From Galbitalea sp036271795 (lineage in GTDB: Bacteria; Actinomycetota; Actinomycetes; Actinomycetales; Microbacteriaceae): 64,000 nt of DNA. Shown piece by piece: positions 8,069-15,694 of this stretch. Within the stretch, counting starts at the first letter, position 1; each line of letters opens with the position of its first letter. The notes beneath the pieces were generated by a model. That model was given only the letters and a program-made list of their open reading frames with translations. It ran no database searches and was not told where the DNA came from. Both the position numbers and the translations under genes were made by a program. The stretch covers positions 1-64,000 of the forward strand of contig DATAZY010000088.1 in the NCBI GenBank assembly GCA_036271795.1, given 5' to 3'.

Positions 8069-8677
8069 TCAGCGATCGGTGGGTGGCGTGCCACCGACGG
8101 CACGCCAAACGAGGTTCGCCGTTCTCCTCGGCCAGTCTGCTGGAGGTGCTACGCCCGCGAGCTCTCGCGCATACCACGATCCGGTGCACAGTGTTACCGC
8201 GACATCCAGATCTGCGTTCCAATCGATCAACCCCAATTGCCTCGCGCGGGCCAAATAGCTTCGAATTCTCGATCTCCGAGGGGCGATGACCTGCTCCTGG
8301 TATCGACTGCGAAGTTCGGGGGATGTGTTGTCCTGCAGCATTGTGCCCACCAAGGACATCCGCCCGGGGCGCGAGACACCATCCTGGAAATTCTGGAGCT
8401 CGGAAACCAGGTCTTCGTAAGGCGCGTCAGTAGCGGTGGCCGCGCCACCGTCGACGGAGTCCGACACGACTGCGGCCGCCAGGTCGGCTTTTGTTGCCCA
8501 CCGACGGTACAGCGCCTGCCGGGTGGTACCTGCGGCATACGCGATCGTGGTCAGCGACATCGCATCGTAGCCCGAGGCTGACAGCTGCTCGCGTGCAATT
8601 GTCAGGATGCGGGCGTCAATCAGAGGATCCCGTGATCGTCCCGCGCGCTTCGGTGCGTTTTGCAATACCGTATCCAT
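8069..8677 (-). CDS. TetR-family regulator divergent from the haemoglobin gene
   Basis: 202 residues from ATG 8675-8677. An upstream in-frame start would need an unlikely extension across the intergenic region. The HTH (about 14-60) reads RILTIAREQLSASGYDAMSLTTIA and TTRQALYRRWATKADL, typical of the TetR subgroup with a C-terminal TetR_C domain. Only 47 nt separate it from the truncated-haemoglobin gene on the other strand. Control of that gene is therefore likely, possibly with the PPOX/DDN row that lies 93 nt downstream on the same strand. The inducer is unknown. Confidence 0.86.
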   Translation of the reverse strand: MDTVLQNAPKRAGRSRDPLIDARILTIAREQLSASGYDAMSLTTIAYAAGTTRQALYRRWATKADLAAAVVSDSVDGGAATATDAPYEDLVSELQNFQDGVSRPGRMSLVGTMLQDNTSPELRSRYQEQVIAPRRSRIRSYLARARQLGLIDWNADLDVAVTLCTGSWYARELAGVAPPADWPRRTANLVWRAVGGTPPTDR

Positions 8678-8724
8678 TAACAATACAATACTGCATTGGA
8701 TTACTATTGAGGAAGCAAGACACG

Positions 8725-9483
8725 ATGGAAACTGAACCCACAGTCTTCGATTGGATCGGCGGTTTCCCCGCCCTGAGCCGGATGACACGGATCCTTTATG
8801 AGAAGTACGTTCCCCTGGATCCCCTGTTGGCGCCTCTGTTCGCCCGGTCCGCCTCTGACCACTCGGAGCACGTAGCGAAGTGGCTCGGCGAGGTCTTTGG
8901 CGGCCCCAGGGACTACAGCGAGGAGTTCGGGGGGTATTCGCACATGCTGGCCCGGCATTTGGGTAAGGCGCTTACGGACGAAAAGCGCGCCAGATGGGTC
9001 GAGCTGCTGATGAAGTCAGCGAACGACGCGGGTTTGCCCAACGACGCCGAGTTCCGATCTTTATTCAGCGCCTACATCGAGTGGGGGTCGCGTCTCGCAG
9101 TGGAGAACTCGCAAACCGGTGCAACGCCGCCCCCAGCGCTGCCGATGCCCCATTGGGACTGGCATACCTCGGCTGGCGCACCGGGATCCAGGCCAAAAAC
9201 TGTGCCAACCTCCCTCGATCTGGCGGCCGACGACGCTACATTGATTGCGCCTCAGACTAGCCGGGCCGTGTCGTTCGAATCGCACGTCAAGCCGTTGTTT
9301 AGAGACAGCGACCGCGCGGGGATGAAGTGGGCGTTCGACCTCTGGTCCCATGACGACGTCAGCGAGCATGCCGAGAAGATCCTGGCCAGGGTCGCCGCCG
9401 GCACGATGCCCCCCGATCATCCGTGGCCAGACAACTGGGTCGAGCTATTCAGGAGATGGGTCGAGGGTGGCAAGGCGGCGTAA
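8725..9483 (+). CDS. Group II truncated haemoglobin with degenerate cytochrome-like C-terminal domain
   Basis: 252 residues. Residues about 5-130 are a truncated haemoglobin of group II: FDWIGGFPALSRM, then GGYSHMLARHLG with His78 as the expected proximal haem ligand, and ARWVELLMKSANDAG. Residues about 180-252 (SFESHVKPLF, MKWAFDLWSHDD, GTMPPDHPWP, VELFRRWVEGG) resemble the outer helices of planctomycete-type cytochrome c domains but contain no CxxCH, so no covalent haem is expected. A GAGGAAG ribosome site precedes ATG 8725. Truncated haemoglobins bind O2 or NO or act as peroxidases; the divergent TetR gene is the probable regulator. Confidence 0.83.
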   Translation: METEPTVFDWIGGFPALSRMTRILYEKYVPLDPLLAPLFARSASDHSEHVAKWLGEVFGGPRDYSEEFGGYSHMLARHLGKALTDEKRARWVELLMKSANDAGLPNDAEFRSLFSAYIEWGSRLAVENSQTGATPPPALPMPHWDWHTSAGAPGSRPKTVPTSLDLAADDATLIAPQTSRAVSFESHVKPLFRDSDRAGMKWAFDLWSHDDVSEHAEKILARVAAGTMPPDHPWPDNWVELFRRWVEGGKAA

Positions 9484-9555
9484 GCGACGTCGACACTCGT
9501 TACTTATCGCGAAAGCTGCGCCGAGTTAACAAGCAGCCGCTGGTACCCTCGACGC

Positions 9556-10632
9556 GTGACGCACCAGCTCACTCGAGACCAGGCCCGCCGTATTGCGGTG
9601 CGAGCGCAGTTGCTCGACGCCGATCGTCCAGGGGATGTAGTCCAGGTCGCCGAGGAGCTCGGTGCGATCAAGATCGATCCGACCGCAACCATTGCTCCCG
9701 CCGAGCATACGATCCTCTGGTCGCGGATCGGCGAAGCCTACGATCCCATCCAACTCTCGAAGGCGGTCGAGCAGGATCGGCTCCTGTTCGAGTTCGACGG
9801 TGCTTTTCGGCCGGTCAGCCTGCTCCCGCTCATGCTCCCCACCATGCGACGCTGGCCGCGTCGCGAGAGCAACATCGAGTGGCTGAGAGCCAACGATCGT
9901 TTTCGCACCGAGGTGCTCGCGCGACTGCGAGCCGACGGGCCACTCCTGGCCAGCGACATCCCCGACACCGCGGAAGTGGCTCGCCCATCTGACGGCTGGT
10001 ACGGGTCGAACCAGACGGGCCGGATGCTCGACTTCCTGCAAATGCAGGGACAGGTCGCCGTGGTCGGACGCGAGGGCCGGACTCGACGATGGGATCTCGC
10101 CGAACGCGTCTATCCGCAAAACGTGCCGGAGTACGAGTTCGAAGACGCGCAGCGGATGCTGAGCGAACGCCGGCTGCACGTCGCCGGCATCGCCAAAACG
10201 AAGTCGCCGTGGAGTGGAGTTGGCGAGGCAGGAGAAGCGGCGACCGTCGAGGGGAGCGTGTGGAAATACCGTGTCGACCCGGAAGCGCTCGCTGCAATCG
10301 AGGACGACGACGGCGGGCGGGTCGCATTCCTGAGTCCGTACGACGGGATGCTGTTCGACCGGCCACGGCTACGCGAGATCTTCGAATTCGACTACATCCT
10401 CGAGCAGTTCAAGCCGAAGGCGCAGCGCAAGTACGGCTTCTTCGCGCATCCAATTCTCATGGGCGACCGGTTCGTGGGCCTGCTCGATGCGGAAATCAGT
10501 CGCGAGCGGGAGGCGTTGAAGGTCAACGCGGTGCACGAGTTGCTGCCGTTCGACCCCGAAGAGAATGAAATGGTTCGCTCCGAGATTGCGAACCTCGCCG
10601 AATGGCTGGGCGTCACCCTCGAGGCGTGGTGA
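9556..10632 (+). CDS. Winged-helix DNA-binding protein of the AlkX/AlkZ (YcaQ, HTH_42) glycosylase family
   Basis: 358 residues with the HTH_42 architecture: tandem winged helices and a C-terminal beta-barrel (RRWDLAERVYP, FLSPYDGMLFDR, FDYILEQFKP, GDRFVGLLDAEI). Characterised relatives open alkylated DNA crosslinks as glycosylases and use a Q-x-D or Q-x-Q motif just before P-x-x-x-x-x-R-x-H/E. The corresponding place here reads K39-I40-D41 (AIKIDPTATIAPAEH), so the first Gln is replaced by Lys. A -10-like TACCCT at 9544-9549 lies 6 nt before the GTG start, implying a leaderless mRNA. A paralogue sits at 19.1-20.2 kb. Activity is uncertain. Confidence 0.82.
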   Translation: MTHQLTRDQARRIAVRAQLLDADRPGDVVQVAEELGAIKIDPTATIAPAEHTILWSRIGEAYDPIQLSKAVEQDRLLFEFDGAFRPVSLLPLMLPTMRRWPRRESNIEWLRANDRFRTEVLARLRADGPLLASDIPDTAEVARPSDGWYGSNQTGRMLDFLQMQGQVAVVGREGRTRRWDLAERVYPQNVPEYEFEDAQRMLSERRLHVAGIAKTKSPWSGVGEAGEAATVEGSVWKYRVDPEALAAIEDDDGGRVAFLSPYDGMLFDRPRLREIFEFDYILEQFKPKAQRKYGFFAHPILMGDRFVGLLDAEISREREALKVNAVHELLPFDPEENEMVRSEIANLAEWLGVTLEAW

Positions 10633-10645
10633 TCGCGGACTCCGA

Positions 10646-11362
10646 CTAGGTGAGTGGCTCCCCGCCATCAATGCGGAGGGTCGTTCCTGTCAGGAACTCG
10701 TTCGTCATGGCGAAGATGACGGCTTCGGTGATGTCGTCGACGGTCCCGATGCGCCGCGCGGGGTTGTGCGTTCTGAAATGTTCAAAGTAATCCGCCTTGC
10801 CTTCGTCGCCGAGGGCGTCCCAGATTCCCGTGTCGATCACTCCCGGCGAGATGGCATTGACCCGCACGGGCGCCATCTCAAGTGCAAGAGATCGGCCAAG
10901 AAAGTCGGCTGCGCCGTTCGTGATCGCAACCCCCAGGTAGCCGATCGCCGGCTTGAACGCGGCGACCCCAGAGAAGAACGTGAATGAGCCTCCGGGCTTG
11001 AATCGGTCGACAAAGTGCTTCGCGAGAAGAACCGGGCCAATGACTTTCGTGTCGAAGGAGAGCTGGATGGCGTCGCGATCGAGCTCGCGCAGCAGCCCGC
11101 GCGCCCGTGCGGACGCGGTGGAAACAAGGTGGTCGAGCGAGCCGACACGTTCGGCGAGGCCCGCGATCGACTTCTCATCGGTGAGGTCCACTTCTTCGAC
11201 GACGAAACGTTCATCGGAGTAGGCCTCGCGAAGCTGCTCCGGGTGTCGGCCAGCCGCAACGACGCGGGCGCCCGCGTCGGCCGCGGCAAGCGCGATGCCT
11301 TTCGCAATGCCGGATCCGCGGCCGACAAGGACGACAGTGCTGCCCGTGAGTGAGAGTGCCAT
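10646..11362 (-). CDS. Short-chain dehydrogenase/reductase-like protein with atypical active site
   Basis: 238 residues. The Rossmann fold is clear: STVVLVGRGSGIAKGIA at the N-terminus for NAD(P) binding, LVSTASARARG in place of the NNAG motif, and the C-terminal PVRVNAISPGVIDT. The usual Ser-Tyr-Lys triad is not intact. After FFSGVAAFKP comes IGYLGVAITNGAADFL, where YxxxK is missing its Lys. This matches the PRK07041-like SDR subgroup, whose chemistry is unclear. It is convergent with the AlkX-like gene (13 nt apart) and monocistronic. Confidence 0.8.
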   Translation of the reverse strand: MALSLTGSTVVLVGRGSGIAKGIALAAADAGARVVAAGRHPEQLREAYSDERFVVEEVDLTDEKSIAGLAERVGSLDHLVSTASARARGLLRELDRDAIQLSFDTKVIGPVLLAKHFVDRFKPGGSFTFFSGVAAFKPAIGYLGVAITNGAADFLGRSLALEMAPVRVNAISPGVIDTGIWDALGDEGKADYFEHFRTHNPARRIGTVDDITEAVIFAMTNEFLTGTTLRIDGGEPLT

Positions 11363-11462
11363 TGCTATTCCTTAGTCCTCTGCCGCTCTGACGCTAATAC
11401 TGGGAATTAGAAGCTAGCTGTGTGGCGTCGGATGCGCCGCATCAAACAGAGAGGATCAAATA

Positions 11463-11756
11463 GTGACAAAGCACATCGACTGGAAGCGTGTTTCTGCGGA
11501 GGACGTGACTCGAGCGCTGGATGAATTCGATCGCCTGGGTGCCGAGGATTTTTTCGAAGCGCACGGATTCGCACCCGCGACCACTTACGAATTGGTCCGA
11601 GCCGATCGCGAATACCCGCCGAAGGCCATACTCGGAACCGCATATGAACTGGCCACCGGAGAACGTCTCGCGTCGACCGATTTCGAGGGTGGCAGATCGG
11701 GTGCGGTCAAGGTTCTGACCGAGCTGGGATTCGTTATTCGGCCGCAATCGCAATAG
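11463..11756 (+). CDS. Small stand-alone protein resembling the N-terminal head domain of ScoMcrA-type restriction enzymes
   Basis: 97 residues from GTG 11463 with an AGAGG ribosome site about 8 nt upstream. The pattern EDVTRALDEFDRLG, FFEAHGF, TTYELVRADREYPPKAILG, LASTDFEGG and a final VLTELGFVI matches, by my recollection, the head domain at the N-terminus of ScoMcrA-like HNH nucleases that cut modified (methylated or phosphorothioate) DNA. No nuclease, SRA or sulfur-binding domain follows. The protein could be a DNA-binding adaptor or a remnant of a restriction enzyme. It is not disrupted and has its own ribosome site, so I treat it as a real gene. Confidence 0.6.
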   Translation: MTKHIDWKRVSAEDVTRALDEFDRLGAEDFFEAHGFAPATTYELVRADREYPPKAILGTAYELATGERLASTDFEGGRSGAVKVLTELGFVIRPQSQ

Positions 11757-11787
11757 CAGGTCGGGGTGAATTCCTCTAGCGTGAAGC

Positions 11788-12429
11788 ATGATCTCCGCTA
11801 GTACGATTCTCGCGTTCGTCCTCGCGAGCTTTGTCATCATCGTGATTCCGGGGCCGAGCGTGCTCTTTGTCATCGGTCGTTCGCTGACGCTCGGACGCCG
11901 CGCTGGCCTGTTGAGCGCGCTCGGGAACGAGGCCGGTGTCGTCCCCGTCGTCTTTGCCGTAGCGTTCGGCGTCGGCGCTATCGTCTCTGCCTCGATCGTG
12001 GTGTTCACGATTATCAAAATTGCGGGCGCCTGCTATCTGGCGTTTCTCGGGATTCAGGCCATCCGCCATCGCAAGGACAACCTGGCGAAGGTCACGGAAG
12101 CGCAGCCGCCATCGACATCCGCCGGCCGCGTGTTCCTGCAGGGCTTCATCGTCGGGGTGACCAACCCCAAGTCGCTGGTGTTCTTTGTTGCGGTCCTGCC
12201 GCAATTCGTGAATCGCGGCGCGGGGGCGATCCCGTGGCAGTTTGTGGAACTGGGCTTGATCTTTGACTTTATCGCGCTCCTCAGCGATTCGACCTGGGCG
12301 CTCCTGGCCGGGTCGGCACGCAACTGGTTCGCCACGAATCCGAAGCGCGTCTCCCGTATGTCCGCCGTGGGCGGCGGCATGATGATCGGACTCAGCGGCG
12401 TCCTGCTGCTGACGGGCAACAAACGGTAG
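11788..12429 (+). CDS. LysE/RhtB-family amino-acid exporter
   Basis: 213 residues with five or six membrane helices. The family signature is at the N-terminus (FVIIVIPGPSVLFVIGRSL), followed by GRRAGLLSALGNEAG, and there is GFIVGVTNPKSLVFFVAVLPQFV near residue 115-135 (written as one conserved block in the family). LysE/RhtB proteins export amino acids or their analogues. A -10-like TAGCGT (11777-11782) lies 5 nt before the ATG, so the mRNA may be leaderless. It converges on a VOC gene. The substrate cannot be read from the sequence. Confidence 0.87.
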   Translation: MISASTILAFVLASFVIIVIPGPSVLFVIGRSLTLGRRAGLLSALGNEAGVVPVVFAVAFGVGAIVSASIVVFTIIKIAGACYLAFLGIQAIRHRKDNLAKVTEAQPPSTSAGRVFLQGFIVGVTNPKSLVFFVAVLPQFVNRGAGAIPWQFVELGLIFDFIALLSDSTWALLAGSARNWFATNPKRVSRMSAVGGGMMIGLSGVLLLTGNKR

Positions 12430-12432
12430 GTG

Positions 12433-12810
12433 CTACTGCGTCGCAGTAATCGAGTAGGCGTTTCCGTCCGGGTCGCGGAAAGCGAACATCGCGGGAATCC
12501 CTGGCCAGCGCAGGATGTCGTCGGCCTCGACCTTGCGATCTGTGAGCGCCGCGTGAGCGTCCTCAATGTCGTTGGTCGTGAAGCGAACGCCGATGGCGCC
12601 CCGAGTCATGTTCGCCGCGGCCGGCTCGAGGGTCAGGATGACGCTGTCGTCGCCCGGAGCCAGCTCGATCCAGCGCCCGTTCGGCGTCGGCGCGTCGCGC
12701 AGCAGGGTGAATCCGAGAGTGTCCACGTAGAACCGCAGGGCGCCATCCTGGCTCTCGACCGGGATGCTGACGGTGCGGATGCCTGTGATGTGACTGCTTG
12801 TGATGGTCAT
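12433..12810 (-). CDS. VOC-family (glyoxalase/bleomycin-resistance-like) protein
   Basis: 125 residues from ATG 12808-12810, which has AAGGAG 5 nt upstream. Longer in-frame starts lack a ribosome site. It is a single VOC fold of two beta-alpha-beta-beta-beta modules: SIPVESQDGALRFYVDTLGF near the start, then WIELAPGDD, IGVRFTTNDIEDAHAAL and a final FAFRDPDGNAYSI with the usual metal-ligand Asp/Glu region altered. Such proteins act as glyoxalases, dioxygenases or small-molecule binders. There is a 96-nt gap to the PPOX gene upstream on the same strand. No substrate is implied. Confidence 0.83.
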   Translation of the reverse strand: MTITSSHITGIRTVSIPVESQDGALRFYVDTLGFTLLRDAPTPNGRWIELAPGDDSVILTLEPAAANMTRGAIGVRFTTNDIEDAHAALTDRKVEADDILRWPGIPAMFAFRDPDGNAYSITATQ

Positions 12811-12906
12811 GATGACTCCTTGGGTGTGTGATCGCCGGGGTGGCATCACGTAAAGGTGACGATCGAACCGACGCCCAATCGACTCAGCGGTTACCACATC
12901 GTGCGG

Positions 12907-13326
12907 TTACGACGTCAGACCTACGTCGTTCGATTCGAATACCCCGCCGACGTACTGCCCAAAGCGGGCCCACTCGAGTCGCACGCGGACGAACGCGATG
13001 TCGCCGGCCGTCGATCGTGCGAACTGCGGAAAGGTCGTGTAATAGGCATCGGCGCACCGTGCAAGTTCCCCGCCCTCAAGCAGTTCGGCGATGCCCTGGC
13101 ACTGCAGCGTGGTTCCGTCCCCGCCGCCGATCGTCAGGGCTGCACGGGCGTCGCGCCGCACATTTTCAACCTTGCGCGAGGTCGACCTGGCATTGAAGAT
13201 GAGTTCGCCGCCCTCGGTCGCTGCCACTGCCACGTACGACCCCTGGGGCGCACCGTTCGGTCCGACGGTCGACACCACGCCGTCGCCGTGGGCGCGCACG
13301 TACGCCACCAGCTGAGTCAGGTTCAC
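12907..13326 (-). CDS. PPOX-class pyridoxamine 5'-phosphate oxidase-like flavoprotein
   Basis: 139 residues from a GTG start that overlaps the marR-like stop codon in GTGA. It is a split-barrel flavin-binding fold: VVSTVGPNGAPQGSYVAVAA, LIFNARSTSRKVENVRRD and AALTIGGGDGTTLQCQGIAE, ending with FVRVRLEWARFGQY. Members bind FMN or F420 and are often general oxidoreductases or haem/biliverdin-binding proteins. The 4-nt overlap means it is translationally coupled to the MarR regulator, which may control it together with the divergent LLM gene. Confidence 0.82.
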   Translation of the reverse strand: MNLTQLVAYVRAHGDGVVSTVGPNGAPQGSYVAVAATEGGELIFNARSTSRKVENVRRDARAALTIGGGDGTTLQCQGIAELLEGGELARCADAYYTTFPQFARSTAGDIAFVRVRLEWARFGQYVGGVFESNDVGLTS

Positions 13327-13790
13327 GTTTCGAGGTGTGAATTCAGTGCCGCCGAAATCTCGGTGACCGCCTCGAGCTGTTCGAGCGTCAGGGCGCTCAC
13401 GAACAGCTCCTGGATGGCGTGCAGGTGCGGGGGTGAGGCGCGACGGAATGCGGCAGCGCCCTCGGGCGTGAGGACGGCTTCCGCTCCGCGGTTGTCCGTG
13501 AGGCAGTCATCGCGTCGGATGAGACCGCGCTGCTCCATGCGGCCGAGGTGGTGCGACAGTCGGCTGCGCTCCCACCCGATCGCGGCGGCGAGATCGGATG
13601 ACCGAACCCGATGGCCCGTGGCCTCTGACAGGCTGAGCAGCACCGCGTAGTCCCCGGTCGAAAGCCCGGAGTCGGCCTGAAGGCGCGAGCCGATGGCTCC
13701 GCGCATCCGCTCAGAGGTCTCGATGAAGGCTCTCCACGCGGCCAGTTCATTGGTGGTGGGGGATCGCCGAAGGCTCTGTGACCGCGGCAT
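13323..13790 (-). CDS. MarR-family regulator of the divergent LLM/F420-reductase-like unit
   Basis: 155 residues with a MarR winged helix: SDLAAAIGWERSRLSHHLGRMEQRGLI (recognition helix and following strand, about residues 62-90) and the wing around RRDDCLTDNRGAEAVLT. The gene is divergent from the LLM oxidoreductase gene, and the 73-nt gap contains two perfect palindromes built on TTGACATGTCAA. That arrangement is classical for autoregulating MarR proteins. It is followed by a PPOX gene with a 4-nt overlap. The ligand is probably a small aromatic or electrophilic compound, but this is only a family expectation. Confidence 0.88.
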   Translation of the reverse strand: MPRSQSLRRSPTTNELAAWRAFIETSERMRGAIGSRLQADSGLSTGDYAVLLSLSEATGHRVRSSDLAAAIGWERSRLSHHLGRMEQRGLIRRDDCLTDNRGAEAVLTPEGAAAFRRASPPHLHAIQELFVSALTLEQLEAVTEISAALNSHLET

Positions 13791-13804
13791 CGTGCCTCCT
13801 TAAG

Positions 13805-13846
13805 TTGACATGTCAATCATATGAGAGCATTATTGACATGTCAATA
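13805..13846. promoter_or_regulatory. Two palindromic operators for the MarR regulator
   Basis: TTGACATGTCAA (13805-13816, 12-bp perfect palindrome) and TATTGACATGTCAATA (13831-13846, 16-bp perfect palindrome) share the same core, with centres 28 bp apart. They fill the gap between the divergent marR-like and LLM genes. Each also contains a TTGACA-like -35 element, so binding would occlude both promoters. Confidence 0.8.
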
Positions 13847-13863
13847 AAGTTTGGGAGCGGCTT

Positions 13864-14913
13864 GTGAGTGGCGAGACATTCGAACTGGGTCTTAACTCGT
13901 TCGGAGATGTGCCGACCGACGGCGGCCGCATCCTTAGTGACGCGGAAACCCTACGCCTTCTCGTGCGGGAGGCACAGCTTGCGGAATCGGTCGGGTTGGA
14001 CGTGTTCAGCGTGGGCGAACACTACCGCGAGGGCTACGTCGACTCGGCCACCCCCGTGCTCCTGGCTGCGATCGCAACTGCCACCGAGCGCATCAAGCTC
14101 GGCACCTCCGTGACGGTGCTCAGCACCAACCATCCGGTGCGGCTGTACAACGAGTTTTCGACTCTGGATGCGGTGTCGAATGGACGTGCACAAATGGTGC
14201 TCGGCCGGGCATCCGCCACAGAATCGTTCCCACTTTTCGGCTACGACCTCGCGGACTACGAGGAGCTGTTCGAGGAGAAGCTGGAGCTGTTCATGAAGCT
14301 GCAGCGCGAACAGCCGGTAACCTGGTCGGGATCGGTGCGCGCGCCACTGGTCCGGCAGACGCTGCATCCGCAGATGCCGGTGGGCGGCATCCCGACCTGG
14401 GTCGGGGTCGGCGGCAGCCCGAATTCGGTCATCCGCGCCGCACGCTACGGCCTGCCACTCATGCTCGCCATCATCGGCGGGCAGCCCGAGCGCTTCGCGG
14501 GTCACGTCGACCTCTACTTCCGTGCCCTGGGGCAATTCGGCCAGCCCGTTCAGCCGGTCGGGCAACACTCGCTCGGCCTTATCGCCGAAACGGATGAGGA
14601 GGCGGCCGACACCTGGTGGCAGTACTGGAAACCCGTTGTCGAGACGATCGGCAAGGAGCGCGGCTTCTACGCTCCGACGCGTCAGCGCTACGACGCCGAA
14701 CTCGCGACAGGGGCACTGTTCGTCGGTTCACCCGAGACCGTCGCGCAGAAGATCGCGGCGGTGGCTCGCGCGCTGCGGTTGAGTCGCTTCGACCTGAAAT
14801 ACGACATCAGTCGCCTACCGGTCGAGTCGCGGGCGAAGACGATCGAACTGCTCGGCACCGAGGTGCGCCCGCGTGTGATCGAGCTGCTCGCGAAGGAGCC
14901 GGTCAATGCCTGA
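13864..14913 (+). CDS. LLM-class flavin-dependent oxidoreductase (luciferase-like monooxygenase)
   Basis: 349 residues from GTG 13864. It has the bacterial-luciferase TIM barrel: LAESVGLDVFSVGEHYREGY (split across strand and loop), KLGTSVTVLSTNHPVRLYNEF, GRAQMVLGRAS and a C-terminal FVGSPETVAQKI. LLM enzymes use reduced FMN or F420. The next gene, an F420-reductase-like protein, overlaps it by 8 nt, so F420H2 is a reasonable guess. Expression is probably controlled by the MarR protein through the two upstream palindromes. The substrate is unknown; roles in detoxification or oxidation of small organics are common in the family. Confidence 0.88.
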   Translation: MSGETFELGLNSFGDVPTDGGRILSDAETLRLLVREAQLAESVGLDVFSVGEHYREGYVDSATPVLLAAIATATERIKLGTSVTVLSTNHPVRLYNEFSTLDAVSNGRAQMVLGRASATESFPLFGYDLADYEELFEEKLELFMKLQREQPVTWSGSVRAPLVRQTLHPQMPVGGIPTWVGVGGSPNSVIRAARYGLPLMLAIIGGQPERFAGHVDLYFRALGQFGQPVQPVGQHSLGLIAETDEEAADTWWQYWKPVVETIGKERGFYAPTRQRYDAELATGALFVGSPETVAQKIAAVARALRLSRFDLKYDISRLPVESRAKTIELLGTEVRPRVIELLAKEPVNA

Positions 14914-15607
14914 GACGCCGGTCCTCGGCATCCTCGGTGCGGGCAAGGTCGGAACTGTCCTCGCGAGACTGGCGCTCGCCGCCGGATATCGCGTGCTCAT
15001 TGCCGGATCCGGAGACCCGGCGAAGATCGCGCTAATCGTCGAGGTGCTCGCGCCCGGAGCCGTCGCCACGACGGCCTGGGACGTGGCTGCGCGATCGGAC
15101 GTTGTGCTGCTCGCTCTCCCGCTGGGCAAGTACCGCGACATCCCGGCCGCCGAACTGAGTGGCAAGCTCGTCATCGATGCCATGAACTACTGGTGGGAAG
15201 TCGATGGCATCCGGGACGACCTGACCGACCTATCGACCTCCTCGAGCGAACTCGTGCAGTCCCACCTCGCCGCATCGCACGTCGCGAAGGCGTTCAACCA
15301 CATGGGGTACCACGACCTGGACGAGGGAGCTCGTCCCGCCGGCAGCGCCGACCGCAAGGCCATCGCGATTGCCGGAGATCGGGCCGAGGATGTCGCGGTC
15401 GTGTCCACGTTCGTCGATGCGGTCGGTTTCGATCCGGTTACCGCGGGTGGACTCAGCGAAGGCATGAGGCTGGAGCCGGGAAGCGAGGCCTTCGGGGCCA
15501 ACGTTGACGCGCGCAAGTTGCGCCGCATCCTCGACCGATTCCCCGGCTCGGAGCGCGGCCGCCTGGTCGCTGCAGCGCGTGCAGTCGACTCCGAGGCCGC
15601 CGCGTAG
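14906..15607 (+). CDS. F420:NADPH oxidoreductase-like NAD(P)-binding protein
   Basis: 233 residues with an N-terminal Rossmann motif (VLGILGAGKVGTVLARLA, residues about 6-23) of the F420_oxidored family. DVVLLALPLGKY, KLVIDAMNYWWEVDG and VAKAFNHMGYHDL follow, typical of NADPH:F420 reductase relatives. The start overlaps the LLM gene by 8 nt, implying translational coupling. It could regenerate the reduced cofactor of the LLM enzyme or be an independent dehydrogenase. The family call is firm, the cofactor role is inferred. Confidence 0.83.
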   Translation: MPETPVLGILGAGKVGTVLARLALAAGYRVLIAGSGDPAKIALIVEVLAPGAVATTAWDVAARSDVVLLALPLGKYRDIPAAELSGKLVIDAMNYWWEVDGIRDDLTDLSTSSSELVQSHLAASHVAKAFNHMGYHDLDEGARPAGSADRKAIAIAGDRAEDVAVVSTFVDAVGFDPVTAGGLSEGMRLEPGSEAFGANVDARKLRRILDRFPGSERGRLVAAARAVDSEAAA

Positions 15608-15694
15608 CACTCGGGTCGCGCGCTCGACCAGTTCATCCTCGACGCCGCGAGGCTCATCCGATAACGTCAGACGACGGCTACGAGGATGAAGACC

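Noticed and set aside
8678..8724. Perfect operator between the tetR and globin genes
   Set aside because: CAATAC-type repeats are present, but no inverted repeat longer than 5-6 bp stands up, so I did not list a site.
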